64,000 bases of DNA from Ignavibacteriaceae bacterium. GTDB lineage: Bacteria > Bacteroidota > Ignavibacteria > Ignavibacteriales > Ignavibacteriaceae. A model generated the notes under the pieces. The model worked only from the letters and a program-made list of their open reading frames with translations, had not been told where the DNA came from and ran no database searches. Of this stretch, positions 32,089 through 40,749 are shown in pieces (within the stretch, counting starts at the first letter, position 1; the number at the start of each line of letters is the position of its first letter). The stretch lies in assembly GCA_023229425.1 (NCBI GenBank), contig JALNZG010000003.1, positions 62,001 through 126,000 of the forward strand, in the 5' to 3' direction. The position numbers were made by a program, and so were the translations under genes.

Positions 32089-32964
32089 TTATGCAGACCT
32101 TGAAGCATTTGCGCCGGAAACAACTTCAAGAATTTCTTTTGTTATTGCCGCTTGTCGCGCTTTGTTGTAAGTGATTTTTAACGACCTGATCAATTCCTTT
32201 GCATTCGTCGAAGCATTGTCCATGGCGGTCATGCGAGCACCATATTCAGATGCGTTGGACTCTAATAACATTCTCCACATCTGGGATTGCAAATGTTTCG
32301 GCAGCAAAGAATCTATTATTTCTTTTTGTGAGGGTTCAAAAATATAATCGATTGTTGTACGCTTTACTTTTTCTGATTCACCAAAAGAAATCGGTAAATA
32401 TTGTTCGCGAACTATTTCCTGACGGACGACCGATTTAAATTCATTGTACACAATTACAATTTTATCGTAGTCGCCATTTAGATAACCGGAAATAATTTCA
32501 TTTGAAATCGCTAATGCATCGGTAAATTTTAGATGTCCGAAAACTCCGAGAGTATTTCCTGCGATCGTATAATCTCTTTTTCTGAAAAAGTCAAATCCTT
32601 TTTTCCCGATACAATACATTGAATATTCAATTTGCTGCGGAATAAGTTCTTCACCAATAAATCTAACGGCTTCTTTCAAAATATTTGTGTTAAAAGCTCC
32701 GCATAAACCTCTATCGGAAGTAAGGACAACTACAAGGACTTTCTTAATTGGTTTTTCAACTAATAATGGATTGGTATCACTTAGTTCGTCTGTCAATAAA
32801 TGATTTACTAATCCCGATATCTTTCTAGCATACGGACGAGCACTGATAACATTTTCTTGAGCGCGTCGTAATTTAGCGGCTGCAACCATTTTCATGGCTT
32901 TGGTAATTTGCTCAGTATTTTGAACGCCTTTAATTCTTCGCCGTATATCTCTTAACGTTGCCAT
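32089..32964 (-). CDS. atpG: ATP synthase gamma subunit
   Basis: The 291-residue rotor shaft has the conserved N-terminal helix ATLRDIRRRIKGVQNTEQITKAMKMVAAAKLRRAQ and the C-terminal helix MTAMDNASTNAKELI...YNKARQAAITKEI. It transmits rotation from the c-ring to the catalytic head. It follows atpA by three bases. Its usual neighbour atpD is missing: ffh follows instead. Confidence 0.97.
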   Translation of the reverse strand: MATLRDIRRRIKGVQNTEQITKAMKMVAAAKLRRAQENVISARPYARKISGLVNHLLTDELSDTNPLLVEKPIKKVLVVVLTSDRGLCGAFNTNILKEAVRFIGEELIPQQIEYSMYCIGKKGFDFFRKRDYTIAGNTLGVFGHLKFTDALAISNEIISGYLNGDYDKIVIVYNEFKSVVRQEIVREQYLPISFGESEKVKRTTIDYIFEPSQKEIIDSLLPKHLQSQMWRMLLESNASEYGARMTAMDNASTNAKELIRSLKITYNKARQAAITKEILEVVSGANASRSA

Positions 32965-32967
32965 ACC

Positions 32968-34518
32968 TTAGACGCTCTTCTTAAACGTTTTTGTAAATTC
33001 TGCTCCGGCTTGCTTTAACAAAGTAACCGTATTTTCTTTTAGCTCTTTTGTTTCTTTAATAGATTTAAAAATTTCAAAATATTTAACTTCAACAAATTCA
33101 AGAAAATCTTTTTCAAATCTTTTTACATCAACCACCGGGATTTCATCTAAGTAACCGTTGGTTCCAATATAAATGCTTACCACTTGTCTTTCAATCGGAA
33201 CGGGTACATACTGCCCTTGCTTCAGTAATTCAACTAATCTTGAACCACGGGTCAAAATCTTCTTTGTAGAAGCATCCAAATCCGAACCGAATTTAGCGAA
33301 AGCTTCCAGTTCGCGGTATTGAGCTAAATCAAGTTTCAAACTTCCTGCAACTTTTTTCATCGCTTTAATTTGAGCATTACCGCCTACGCGCGAAACGGAA
33401 ATACCCACATTGATAGCAGGGCGTACGCCAGCGTTAAACAAATTCGATTCAAGATAAATTTGACCGTCGGTAATTGAGATAACGTTCGTTGGAATGTATG
33501 CGGAAACGTCTCCTTGCTGAGTTTCAATAACAGGCAAAGCGGTTAAACTTCCTCCACCAAGTTCATCGCTTAATTTTGAAGCTCTTTCCAATAAACGTGA
33601 ATGGAGATAAAAAACGTCGCCCGGATAAGCCTCGCGTCCCGGAGGTCTTCTTAACAATAATGAAAGCTCTCTATATGCAACTGCTTGTTTTGAAAGATCG
33701 TCATAAATTACAAGAGCATGTTTCCCGTTATCTCTAAAAAACTCTCCTAAAGTTGCGCCTGCATAAGGAGCAATAAATTGAAGCGGTGCAGGGTCTGAAG
33801 CAGAAGCGGCAATAACGGTTGAATATTCCATCGCGCCATTCTCTTGCAGTTTTGCAACAACCTGTGCAACGGTTGAATTTTTTTGTCCGATTGCAACATA
33901 AATACAAAATACAGGGTTAACGCCTAACTGAGCGGCTTCAGCAGTATGAGTAAATTTCTGATTAATAATTGCATCAACAGCTACGGCGGTTTTACCAGTC
34001 TGGCGATCACCGATAATTAATTCTCTTTGACCGCGTCCAATCGGGATCATCGCATCAATAGCGCCGATACCTGTTTGAAGCGGTTCTTTAACTGGTTGAC
34101 GCTGAATAACGCCAAGTGCTTTTCTTTCCATCGGCAAAAACTGATCCGTATGAATGGGACCTTTTCCATCAAGTGGTGTTCCCAACGGAGTAATAACGCG
34201 TCCGAGCATTGCATTGCCAACCGGCATAGAAGCAACTCTTCCGGTTCGTTTCACCTGGTCACCTTCTTTTACTAAAGAGGAGTCACCAAACAAAACGCAT
34301 CCAACACTATCTTCTTCAAGATTTAGCACCATACCAAAAACATCATTCGGAAATTCTACAAGTTCACTCGCCATAACTTTTGATAACCCATAGACACGGG
34401 CAATACCATCGCCGACTTGCAGCACAGTTCCGAAGTCATAAACATCAACCTCGTTTTGGTATCCGGAAATTTGTTTCCGTATAATCGCTGTTATTTCATC
34501 AGGTTTTAAATCTACCAT
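32968..34518 (-). CDS. atpA: ATP synthase alpha subunit
   Basis: The 516-residue subunit has the nucleotide-binding P-loop GDRQTGKTAVAVD near residue 172, PVCIYVAIGQK-type strand (PVFCIYVAIGQKNSTVAQV), the LLRRPPGREAYPGDVFYLHSRLLER segment and the DQLQ-style C-terminal helical domain. Alpha subunits hold nucleotide but are non-catalytic and alternate with beta. The encoding frame follows atpH by 35 bases in the order atpH-atpA-atpG. Confidence 0.98.
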   Translation of the reverse strand: MVDLKPDEITAIIRKQISGYQNEVDVYDFGTVLQVGDGIARVYGLSKVMASELVEFPNDVFGMVLNLEEDSVGCVLFGDSSLVKEGDQVKRTGRVASMPVGNAMLGRVITPLGTPLDGKGPIHTDQFLPMERKALGVIQRQPVKEPLQTGIGAIDAMIPIGRGQRELIIGDRQTGKTAVAVDAIINQKFTHTAEAAQLGVNPVFCIYVAIGQKNSTVAQVVAKLQENGAMEYSTVIAASASDPAPLQFIAPYAGATLGEFFRDNGKHALVIYDDLSKQAVAYRELSLLLRRPPGREAYPGDVFYLHSRLLERASKLSDELGGGSLTALPVIETQQGDVSAYIPTNVISITDGQIYLESNLFNAGVRPAINVGISVSRVGGNAQIKAMKKVAGSLKLDLAQYRELEAFAKFGSDLDASTKKILTRGSRLVELLKQGQYVPVPIERQVVSIYIGTNGYLDEIPVVDVKRFEKDFLEFVEVKYFEIFKSIKETKELKENTVTLLKQAGAEFTKTFKKSV

Positions 34519-34553
34519 AATAAATTTCCTTTAGTCCGCCTGAGGCGGATTCA

Positions 34554-35108
34554 TTAGTTTAATGAAGGTCCACCGACGCGTAATTGGTTTTTAATCAGCG
34601 CCAGTTGATGCTGAAGTGAAGCATCATAAATTTGGTCGCCGCATTTAGCAACAAAACCGCCGATAAGTCGTTCATCAACGGAAAGTGTAAATACTACTTT
34701 TTTGTTTAGAATTTTTTCAAATGCAGTTTTAATGGGTTCAAGTTCTTGGCTGCTTAACGGATACGACGTAGTTAAAGCAATGGGAACAATACCAAGCGCT
34801 TCGTTTTTAAATCCAACAAAAGATAAGAGGACTTCTTCCAAAACGTTTTCTCTCCCTTTGCGAATCATTAGAGAAACGAATTCAAAAAATTCGTTTGAAA
34901 CTCTTTCTTTGAAAAGAGAAGTAAAAACTGCGGCTTTATCTTTTTCTTTAATAATAGGATTTTTGAAAAATCTCTTCAATTCATCGGTTTGTGCGAAGAC
35001 GTTAAGTACGACATCTACATCCTTTGAAAAGGTCGGCAAAGCTTCTCTTTCTTCTGCAAAATCGAGAAGGCTCTTAGCATATTTAACGGCAACTTTATTT
35101 ACTGCCAT
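34554..35108 (-). CDS. atpH: ATP synthase delta subunit
   Basis: The 184-residue protein has the helical N-terminal domain (KVAVKYAKSLLDFAEE) and the C-terminal TTSYPLSSQELEPIKTAFE...IGGFVAKCGDQIYDASLQHQL pattern of the delta/OSCP family. It ties the peripheral stalk to the top of the alpha subunits. It begins two bases after the atpF stop. Length and order are normal. Confidence 0.95.
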   Translation of the reverse strand: MAVNKVAVKYAKSLLDFAEEREALPTFSKDVDVVLNVFAQTDELKRFFKNPIIKEKDKAAVFTSLFKERVSNEFFEFVSLMIRKGRENVLEEVLLSFVGFKNEALGIVPIALTTSYPLSSQELEPIKTAFEKILNKKVVFTLSVDERLIGGFVAKCGDQIYDASLQHQLALIKNQLRVGGPSLN

Positions 35109-35110
35109 GG

Positions 35111-35665
35111 TTAATTCTTCTGAATATCATCAATGTATTTCTTAATCATTTCGGCATTAGCGTTCTTATCAACATTTTGCTTCAAAATCTTTTCAGCAAT
35201 CGAAAGAGACAGATCGGCAACTTGATTTTTAAGTTCGTCAAATGCTTCAAGTTTTTTGCGCTCAATTTCTTGCGAAGCGTTCTCAATCAATTTTTGTGAT
35301 TGCGCTTTGCTCTCTTCGAGTAATTGAGTTTTTAGTTTATCTGCATAAATGCGGCTTTGTTCAACAATTTTTTTCGCTTCATCTTCAGCAAGAAGGAGTT
35401 GCTTTTTATTCTCTTCGATCATTTGTCTGGCTTCTTCATTTGCTTTTTCCGCCATCAATAAAGAATCTTTGATCTTTTGCTCCCGTTCATCAAGAGCGGA
35501 AAGAATTGGCTTCCAAGCAAATTTTTTAAGAATGAGAAGCAAGAGTAAAAAAGTCAAGACGGTCCAGAATGCCAAACCATAATTAACTGAAAGCAAACTA
35601 CCGCTGCCGCCTTCTTCGCTTGAGGCAAATAATGCCGACAAAGCTATTATTGATAAACCAAACAT
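35111..35665 (-). CDS. atpF: ATP synthase subunit b
   Basis: The 184-residue protein has one N-terminal membrane helix (FWTVLTFLLLLLILKKFAW, about residues 33-51) followed by a long charged coiled coil with the AWKPILSALDEREQKIKDSL motif. It forms the peripheral stalk. The first 25 residues (MFGLSIIALSALFASSEEGG) are longer than usual and could be a cleaved leader; AAAGGTTAAATT precedes this ATG, so the start is kept. Confidence 0.95.
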   Translation of the reverse strand: MFGLSIIALSALFASSEEGGSGSLLSVNYGLAFWTVLTFLLLLLILKKFAWKPILSALDEREQKIKDSLLMAEKANEEARQMIEENKKQLLLAEDEAKKIVEQSRIYADKLKTQLLEESKAQSQKLIENASQEIERKKLEAFDELKNQVADLSLSIAEKILKQNVDKNANAEMIKKYIDDIQKN

Positions 35666-35720
35666 AATTTAACCTTTAACTTTAAAGTTTAAAGAAACGA
35701 AACTTAATATGTTCAGGTTA

Positions 35721-35945
35721 TTATTTACCTGCAAGAATAAAGCAAATAACGAGAGCGAACAAAGAAATTCCCTCGATTAGAGCAGCGGCAATAATCATGG
35801 AGGTTCTGATGTTTCCAGCAGCTTCAGGTTGTCTTCCGCTTGCTTCCATTGCTGATGCAGCTAATTTCCCTATTCCGAGCGCTCCGCCGATAATTGTCAT
35901 TCCTGCGCCAATACCAGCGGCTAAAAGTGCAATACTACCTGTCAT
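35721..35945 (-). CDS. atpE: ATP synthase subunit c
   Basis: The 74-residue proteolipid has two membrane helices joined by the polar loop GRQPEA, with the ion-binding glutamate in AAALIEGISLFALV. The Glu-Ser or Glu-Thr pair and the glutamine typical of sodium-binding rings are not seen, so proton use is more likely, though this is judged by eye. It builds the rotating membrane ring. It lies between atpB and atpF in normal order. Confidence 0.95.
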   Translation of the reverse strand: MTGSIALLAAGIGAGMTIIGGALGIGKLAASAMEASGRQPEAAGNIRTSMIIAAALIEGISLFALVICFILAGK

Positions 35946-35972
35946 TGTGTTTCTCCTTAATTAAATAAATTA

Positions 35973-36821
35973 TTAATGATCTTGATGATAAGCCATGCCG
36001 ATAAACAACGATGAAAGCATGGTAAAAATAAACGCTTGAAGCAATGCTACTAAGATTTCAAGCAAGTAAATAAAGAGCGCCATCCCTATAGAAACCGGCG
36101 CAACCAAATAAGAATGTAATACAAAAATCAAACTGATCAACGCATAAATTACAATATGCCCCGCGGTCATATTTGCAAAAAGACGAATTGCCAAGGCAAA
36201 GGGTTTTGTAAATAAGCCGAGTAATTCCACTACAAGCATTATCGGTAGTAAAAACACCGGTACTCCGTGAGGGATCAATCCTTTAAAATAACCGAACAAA
36301 CCGTTTTTACTAATTCCAGCTAATTGAATCATAAAAAAGGAAAAGATTGCTAATACCGAAGTAACCGTAATGTTGCTTGTAACGGTTGCCGAATAAGGAA
36401 TTAACCCAAGAAAATTACTTAAAAGGATGAAGAAAAATGCCGTTAACAAATATGGTAAAAATTTCTCGTATCCTTTACCTATCGTCGGTTTGGCAATTTC
36501 ATCACGAACAAATTCAATTAAGATTTCAAATAGTGTTCCAACACCTTTGGGAACAAGCGATTTTTTATATGATTTTGAAACTCTTATCATTAGAAAAACC
36601 AATAAAGCCGCAGATATCCATAAGAACAATACATGTTTGGTTATTGATAAATCAAGCCCAAAAAGATGAATTTGTGGAAGCGGAATTGAACCAAACGGAG
36701 CGAAATCCAATTTATCACTATCCATAATATGATGCATTATCCAATCACTGCTAGAACCACCGTGCGAGGTTGAATCTTGCTTCAAGGTATCGACAATTGC
36801 TGTTGTTTGCTGTTCGCTCAT
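35973..36821 (-). CDS. atpB: ATP synthase subunit a
   Basis: The 282-residue membrane protein has about six hydrophobic segments and the essential arginine in FALAIRLFANMTAGHI, which faces the c-ring. A serine/histidine-rich N-terminus (TSHGGSSSDWIMHHIMDSD) precedes the first helix. The last segment LLEILVALLQAFIFTMLSSLFI is characteristic. Its ATG overlaps the stop of the upstream I-like gene by four bases. Confidence 0.97.
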   Translation of the reverse strand: MSEQQTTAIVDTLKQDSTSHGGSSSDWIMHHIMDSDKLDFAPFGSIPLPQIHLFGLDLSITKHVLFLWISAALLVFLMIRVSKSYKKSLVPKGVGTLFEILIEFVRDEIAKPTIGKGYEKFLPYLLTAFFFILLSNFLGLIPYSATVTSNITVTSVLAIFSFFMIQLAGISKNGLFGYFKGLIPHGVPVFLLPIMLVVELLGLFTKPFALAIRLFANMTAGHIVIYALISLIFVLHSYLVAPVSIGMALFIYLLEILVALLQAFIFTMLSSLFIGMAYHQDH

Positions 36822-37216
36822 GTTTTTTTATCAGTAATTAGAATCTTTTGCTTTACTAAAATGAATATTTCAGCAGTGAGAAAGTAAAAGTAAAATAAAA
36901 AGAGGTCAAATATAAAATATTTCTGGTTAATCTTCAAGAAATGTAGAAAGAGAAAAACCATTCCTAATATATAAGCCATCCGGAAAAGCATTCCTCCCAA
37001 AACAATAAGGAGGAAAATTTGCTCATTTTTTTGCAATGACCACATTATTGCCGAGAATCCAATTGCAAAATTAGGAAGAACTACTATTTGTGCCAATAGT
37101 GTGGCAAGAAAAAAATCATATTTTACTAAATTTTGTAAAAAAGCTGCATAAACAAGGAGAAGAATAACAAAATTAATTGAGAGTGTAAGGAAAAACAATT
37201 TATTTTGTTGCAGCAT
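36818..37216 (-). CDS. Small membrane protein, ATP synthase subunit I-like
   Basis: The 132-residue protein has four hydrophobic segments (for example FLTLSINFVILLLVYAAFL and IFLLIVLGGMLFRMAYIL) and few charges. Its position between atpZ and atpB, with overlaps at both ends, fits the AtpI-type assembly protein that helps form the c-ring. Sequence similarity to AtpI is weak, as is usual for this family, so the call rests mostly on topology and place. Confidence 0.75.
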   Translation of the reverse strand: MLQQNKLFFLTLSINFVILLLVYAAFLQNLVKYDFFLATLLAQIVVLPNFAIGFSAIMWSLQKNEQIFLLIVLGGMLFRMAYILGMVFLFLHFLKINQKYFIFDLFLFYFYFLTAEIFILVKQKILITDKKT

Positions 37217-37457
37217 CCTGTTTCTTGCCTATTTTTATTACCGTTTTTATAAGATTATATGTTCCGGCAAAACCTCCGAAAAGTCCTAAGACCAAAGTAA
37301 ACCAGGGAGAACAATTAAATTTGCCGTCAAGCCAGGAACCAGCTAATATCAACAGAACAATAGTTGCGGCTAATTGAACTCCTAATCCTAAATACGGTCC
37401 TGCATCTTTAAATGATTTGTTTAAGCTGCTTTGGTCTGTTTCAAATATTTTTTTCAT
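37200..37457 (-). CDS. atpZ: AtpZ/AtpI family protein
   Basis: The 85-residue protein has two membrane helices: YLGLGVQLAATIVLLILAGSWLDGKF and the GLFGGFAGTYNLIKTV segment. The GSWLDGKF and PWFTLVLGLFGG wording is typical of AtpZ (AtpI/Q-like) proteins that start F-type ATPase operons. Such proteins are linked to assembly or to magnesium/calcium handling. It overlaps bactofilin upstream by 17 bases and the I-like gene downstream by 17 bases. Confidence 0.82.
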   Translation of the reverse strand: MKKIFETDQSSLNKSFKDAGPYLGLGVQLAATIVLLILAGSWLDGKFNCSPWFTLVLGLFGGFAGTYNLIKTVIKIGKKQDAATK

Positions 37458-37800
37458 TTTTTTCCATTGAACTTCTTCCTTCGAAGCGGGCTCCTTCTTC
37501 TACAACCAAAATATTCGCAAACAAATCTCCTTTCAATAGAGAATTCTTTTCGAGAACAACTTTTCCGGATGCATATACAGATCCAAATATTTTTCCGCCG
37601 ATCGTAATATTACCTGATTTTACTTCTCCATGAATTTCTGCATTATTGCCAAGAACGATATTTCCGCCAATCGCAACATCTCCTTTGATGATTCCATCAA
37701 CTCGTAGGCTTCCTTCTGTAGAAAAGTTTCCGTTAACTATTGCACTTTTATTGATGATGCTAAGATTTTCCAAACTTGAATCACTTGAAACTAATTTCAT
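37441..37800 (-). CDS. Bactofilin
   Basis: The 119-residue protein is a bactofilin: a repetitive beta-helix of short GxxxxxGxxxIxG units (NGNFSTEGSLRVDGIIKGDV, GNNAEIHGEVKSGNI, GGKIFGSVYASGKVVLEKN). Bactofilins polymerise into cytoskeletal filaments without nucleotide and often recruit M23 peptidases to shape the wall. Here an M23 peptidase gene is eight bases upstream, the classical pairing. The gene overlaps atpZ, tying cell-shape genes to the ATP synthase operon. Confidence 0.93.
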   Translation of the reverse strand: MKLVSSDSSLENLSIINKSAIVNGNFSTEGSLRVDGIIKGDVAIGGNIVLGNNAEIHGEVKSGNITIGGKIFGSVYASGKVVLEKNSLLKGDLFANILVVEEGARFEGRSSMEKNEKNI

Positions 37801-37808
37801 TTTTTCTC

Positions 37809-38609
37809 CTAATAATTAGCTAAAATATTTTCGGGATCAATAACAAAGCCATTCTTCCAAATTTCAAAATGAAGATGAGGTCCTGTAGTAAGTTTACCAG
37901 TATTTCCGGAAAGAGCTATCAATTCACCTTGAGTCACAAAATCGCGGGTTGATTTTACCAACTGACTGCAGTGTTTATAAACCGTAATGTAATCATCTGA
38001 ATGAGCAATGATCATCATATACCCGTCGTTGACGGTGTAATCAGCCAATACAACATAACCGTTTGCCGCACTATAAATAGGTGTGCCGATCTTCACTGAA
38101 AAATCTGTACCGAAGTGTCCGTTATTTGCCGAGAACCCGCGACTCACAAAACCATTAATCGGCTTTCGGAAAATTATTGTCTGTTGGTGTGGATTGAAAA
38201 TTAAATCCTGAAAAACATTCCAGATACTCCCACCTATTTCTTTTTTGTCAATCAACGGTTTCTTGATGAGCGAAGAATCGGCTAAGTAAATTGCATTCAT
38301 TAAATTATGATTAGTCTTTTTAAGTTTGTCAATTTCTGTTACAAGAACATTTATCTTATCATTTAAAGATTGCAACTCACCAAATCCTTTAACTCTTGCA
38401 ATATCACTATCTTGAAGTAAAAGATATTTTGCCGGTGTAAATGTATAGAAAATTGAAATGAGTAAAAATAAAATCAACGAGTAGAGAAGAATTACAAGAA
38501 AAAGGATTTTACCCTTCATGGTTTTATTTTGAATAACCGATTGATTAGCATTCGGAAGAACGACAATCGAAAATCCATATTTTGAGAGTATATTTTTTAT
38601 CCTTTGCAT
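37809..38609 (-). CDS. Membrane-anchored M23 (LytM-type) metallopeptidase
   Basis: The 266-residue protein has a cytoplasmic start, one membrane helix (ILFLVILLYSLILFLLISIFY, about residues 33-53), a coiled-coil stretch (LQSLNDKINVLVTEIDKLKKT) and a LytM domain. Zinc ligands are visible in GHFGTDF (His and Asp) and in HLHFEIW, with YKHCSQL carrying the third active-site histidine. It would cut peptidoglycan cross-links in the periplasm. The following bactofilin gene suggests the two act together in cell shape. Confidence 0.92.
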   Translation of the reverse strand: MQRIKNILSKYGFSIVVLPNANQSVIQNKTMKGKILFLVILLYSLILFLLISIFYTFTPAKYLLLQDSDIARVKGFGELQSLNDKINVLVTEIDKLKKTNHNLMNAIYLADSSLIKKPLIDKKEIGGSIWNVFQDLIFNPHQQTIIFRKPINGFVSRGFSANNGHFGTDFSVKIGTPIYSAANGYVVLADYTVNDGYMMIIAHSDDYITVYKHCSQLVKSTRDFVTQGELIALSGNTGKLTTGPHLHFEIWKNGFVIDPENILANY

Positions 38610-38628
38610 AAATTCTTAGTCATATTTT

Positions 38629-39657
38629 TTATAACAACGTTTCTAATTTTTCCAGCACATTTTCTGGAAGCAGTTTTTGTCCGCAATTAAAATGTGCAAG
38701 CGGACAAGATTCATAACCATGAATACCACACGGTTTACATGTTAAATTATCTAGTCCGACGAAGCTGCTCTTTTCATTATATGGAAAAAAACCAAAATCT
38801 GGCACCGTTGAACAGTAGATAGTCAATACTGGAATATTAGCCGCCATTCCAAAATGTGTTGGGGCGCTGTCATTAGTTATCAACAAACTGCACATGGTCA
38901 AGAGATAAATGGTTTCAACAATAGAATATTTCCCGGCGATGTTTATGCAGTTTCCATTAAGTGACTGCCGGATTTCTTCAGTTAAAGTAAATTCCGCTTC
39001 TGATCCGATAAGTAAAATTAAATAATTTTTATTTAGCAATGCACGGCTTAGCGTAATAAAATGTTCTTTCGGATATCGTTTAGTGAACCAAACACTTCCC
39101 GGCGCAATTGCTATGATCTTGCTTTCCTTAGGAAATGAAGAAACAAGTTTATCTACTTTCTGTTTTATCTCCTCCGTAAAATTAACTTTGGGTAAATATT
39201 TTAAATAAAGATTTTCCGCATTATCTGAAATCAGTGATATATTTCTTGCCGTCTCATATAATTGATAATTGTATTTAACTGCATGTTTGTAAACCAACGA
39301 AAAAGTTGAATTACTAAATCCAATTGATTCTTTAATCCCCGAGAATAAAACTATTAAAGAAGTACGTAGTGAACGATGTGGGGCAACAATTACATCATAT
39401 TTATTTTGCCGCAAGTTTCTTGCAAAAGCAAAAAGAGCTTTCATTCCTTTATGAGTATCTCTTTTGTCATAAATAATAACCTCATTTACATAAGGTGAGG
39501 CAAGAAATATTGCTGAGTTTTTGGGAATGGTTACTACATCAATTTTTGCATTAGGATTTCTTTCTGCCAAAACTTCAAGCATCGGCAAAGTTAAAACCGC
39601 ATCACCAAGAAAAGCGGTTTGTATTACTACTATTTTATTTTGATTTAGAATTTCCAT
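38629..39657 (-). CDS. Glycosyltransferase family 9 (heptosyltransferase-like)
   Basis: The 342-residue enzyme has the ADP-heptose-transferase layout: VVIQTAFLGDAVLTLPML at the start, APGSVWFTKRYPKEHF in the middle and the NDSAPTHFGMAANIPVLTIYCST donor-binding motif near residue 260. Four cysteines near the C-terminus (CKPCG...CP...C) are common in this phylum. It probably adds a heptose to lipopolysaccharide core. It overlaps the acyltransferase gene by 13 bases, so both belong to one envelope-lipid unit. Confidence 0.9.
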   Translation of the reverse strand: MEILNQNKIVVIQTAFLGDAVLTLPMLEVLAERNPNAKIDVVTIPKNSAIFLASPYVNEVIIYDKRDTHKGMKALFAFARNLRQNKYDVIVAPHRSLRTSLIVLFSGIKESIGFSNSTFSLVYKHAVKYNYQLYETARNISLISDNAENLYLKYLPKVNFTEEIKQKVDKLVSSFPKESKIIAIAPGSVWFTKRYPKEHFITLSRALLNKNYLILLIGSEAEFTLTEEIRQSLNGNCINIAGKYSIVETIYLLTMCSLLITNDSAPTHFGMAANIPVLTIYCSTVPDFGFFPYNEKSSFVGLDNLTCKPCGIHGYESCPLAHFNCGQKLLPENVLEKLETLL

Positions 39658-40523
39658 CGGTCATGCATCCATAACCATTGTTCCGGTGCGGTCCTAATAG
39701 CTTCTTCTAAAATTATAGTATGTCGTTGGCTAATCTCAAGAAGTTTTTCTTCTTCTGATATTGGTAGATTTTCTAGTGAAACTTCCTCAAATCTAATTGT
39801 ATAAGACAAGTTCTTTTCCCTTTTCATTAAAGCAAAAATGATCGGTGCACCGGTTTTAAGGGCAAGTGAAGCCGGACCGCTGAAGCATGTTGACAATCTT
39901 CCGAAAAATAAAACTCGCTGACTTTCTTTCGACGCTCTCTGATCGGCTGCGAGAAGAACTATATGTTTATCTAACAATTCTTTGTAAAAATTTCTTACTG
40001 ATATTCCGAGAGTAATCATTCTGTTTCCCCATTTTGAGCGGTACTTCACCATCCAATCACTTACTAAAGTATTTCTTTGCTCCTTCATAATTACCCCAAA
40101 CGGGAATCCCATTTTTTGAGAAATTGCGAGCGTTGCATATTCCCAATTGGCAGAATGTGAAATAAGGAGAATCACTCCTTTATTTTCGGAATATTTTTTT
40201 TCAAGTAAAGAAATATTTTCCCAATTAAAATACTTCTCGATATCACTTTTTTTTAGAATAGGGATACAAAGAAGTTCTATTAAAGTAATTGCAAGACTTT
40301 TAAAACATTCAAAAGCGGTGTTACTTATTTTTTCTTTTGATAAATTTGGAAAAGCTAAGGATAAATTTTTCTTAACAACTTTTTTACGAATGGGGATGAA
40401 GTAATAAAAAAGTAAAGCTAAGGGGAAAGCAAATTTCCTGGAATGATCAATGCCTAACAGGCAAAAGAACTTGCTTAAAGAATGAAAGAGGAAATATTCT
40501 AACTTGTTTTTCAAACTTTGCAA
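39645..40523 (-). CDS. Lysophospholipid/lipid A acyltransferase, LpxL-like
   Basis: The 292-residue protein is of the LpxL/HtrB family, which adds a late acyl chain to lipid A. The catalytic HxxxxE motif appears in SHSANWEYA near residue 121, and GVIMKEQRN, LLAADQRASKES and the CFSGPASLALKTGAPIIFA region follow, ending in the family's PEQWLWMHDRWKF. It has an N-terminal hydrophobic segment. Promoter elements lie at 40566-40594, so this is likely the first gene of the run that continues to the ATP synthase genes. Confidence 0.92.
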   Translation of the reverse strand: MQSLKNKLEYFLFHSLSKFFCLLGIDHSRKFAFPLALLFYYFIPIRKKVVKKNLSLAFPNLSKEKISNTAFECFKSLAITLIELLCIPILKKSDIEKYFNWENISLLEKKYSENKGVILLISHSANWEYATLAISQKMGFPFGVIMKEQRNTLVSDWMVKYRSKWGNRMITLGISVRNFYKELLDKHIVLLAADQRASKESQRVLFFGRLSTCFSGPASLALKTGAPIIFALMKREKNLSYTIRFEEVSLENLPISEEEKLLEISQRHTIILEEAIRTAPEQWLWMHDRWKF

Positions 40524-40565
40524 TTATGATTTTTTTAATAAATGACTTAGAAATTGTTCGTTGTA

Positions 40566-40594
40566 AATATAATCTCAAAACAATTTTATAGCAA
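40566..40594 (-). promoter_or_regulatory. Promoter of the acyltransferase to atp run
   Basis: The minus strand reads TTGCTA (40589-40594), 17 bases, then TATATT (40566-40571). The predicted start is near 40559, 36 bases before the ATG at 40523. Confidence 0.5.
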
Positions 40595-40703
40595 AATTAT
40601 TCGCTAATTATCACGTCCTCTATCATCTTATTGAGCTCGTAATGTGTTGAACTAGTAAACTCACTATTAGGAGAATTAATTATCTTCATGTCATATTTAC
40701 AAT

Positions 40704-40732
40704 AAAAAAGGCTGGTAAAACCAGCCTTTTTT
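40704..40732 (-). terminator. Terminator after the first PorV-like gene
   Basis: A perfect 13-base stem (AAAAAAGGCTGGT) closes a three-base loop, giving six T residues on the minus strand. The core GGCTGGT...ACCAGCC is the same as that after the second PorV-like gene at 50377-50406. Confidence 0.9.
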
Positions 40733-40749
40733 GATTAAATGATTAACAA

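Noticed and set aside
34154..34393. Plus-strand frames opposite atpA and atpB
   Set aside because: They are antisense shadows without initiation signals or recognisable domains.
35721..35945. Sodium-driven ATP synthase
   Set aside because: The c subunit lacks the Glu-Ser/Thr pair and glutamine typical of sodium-binding rings, as far as can be judged by eye.
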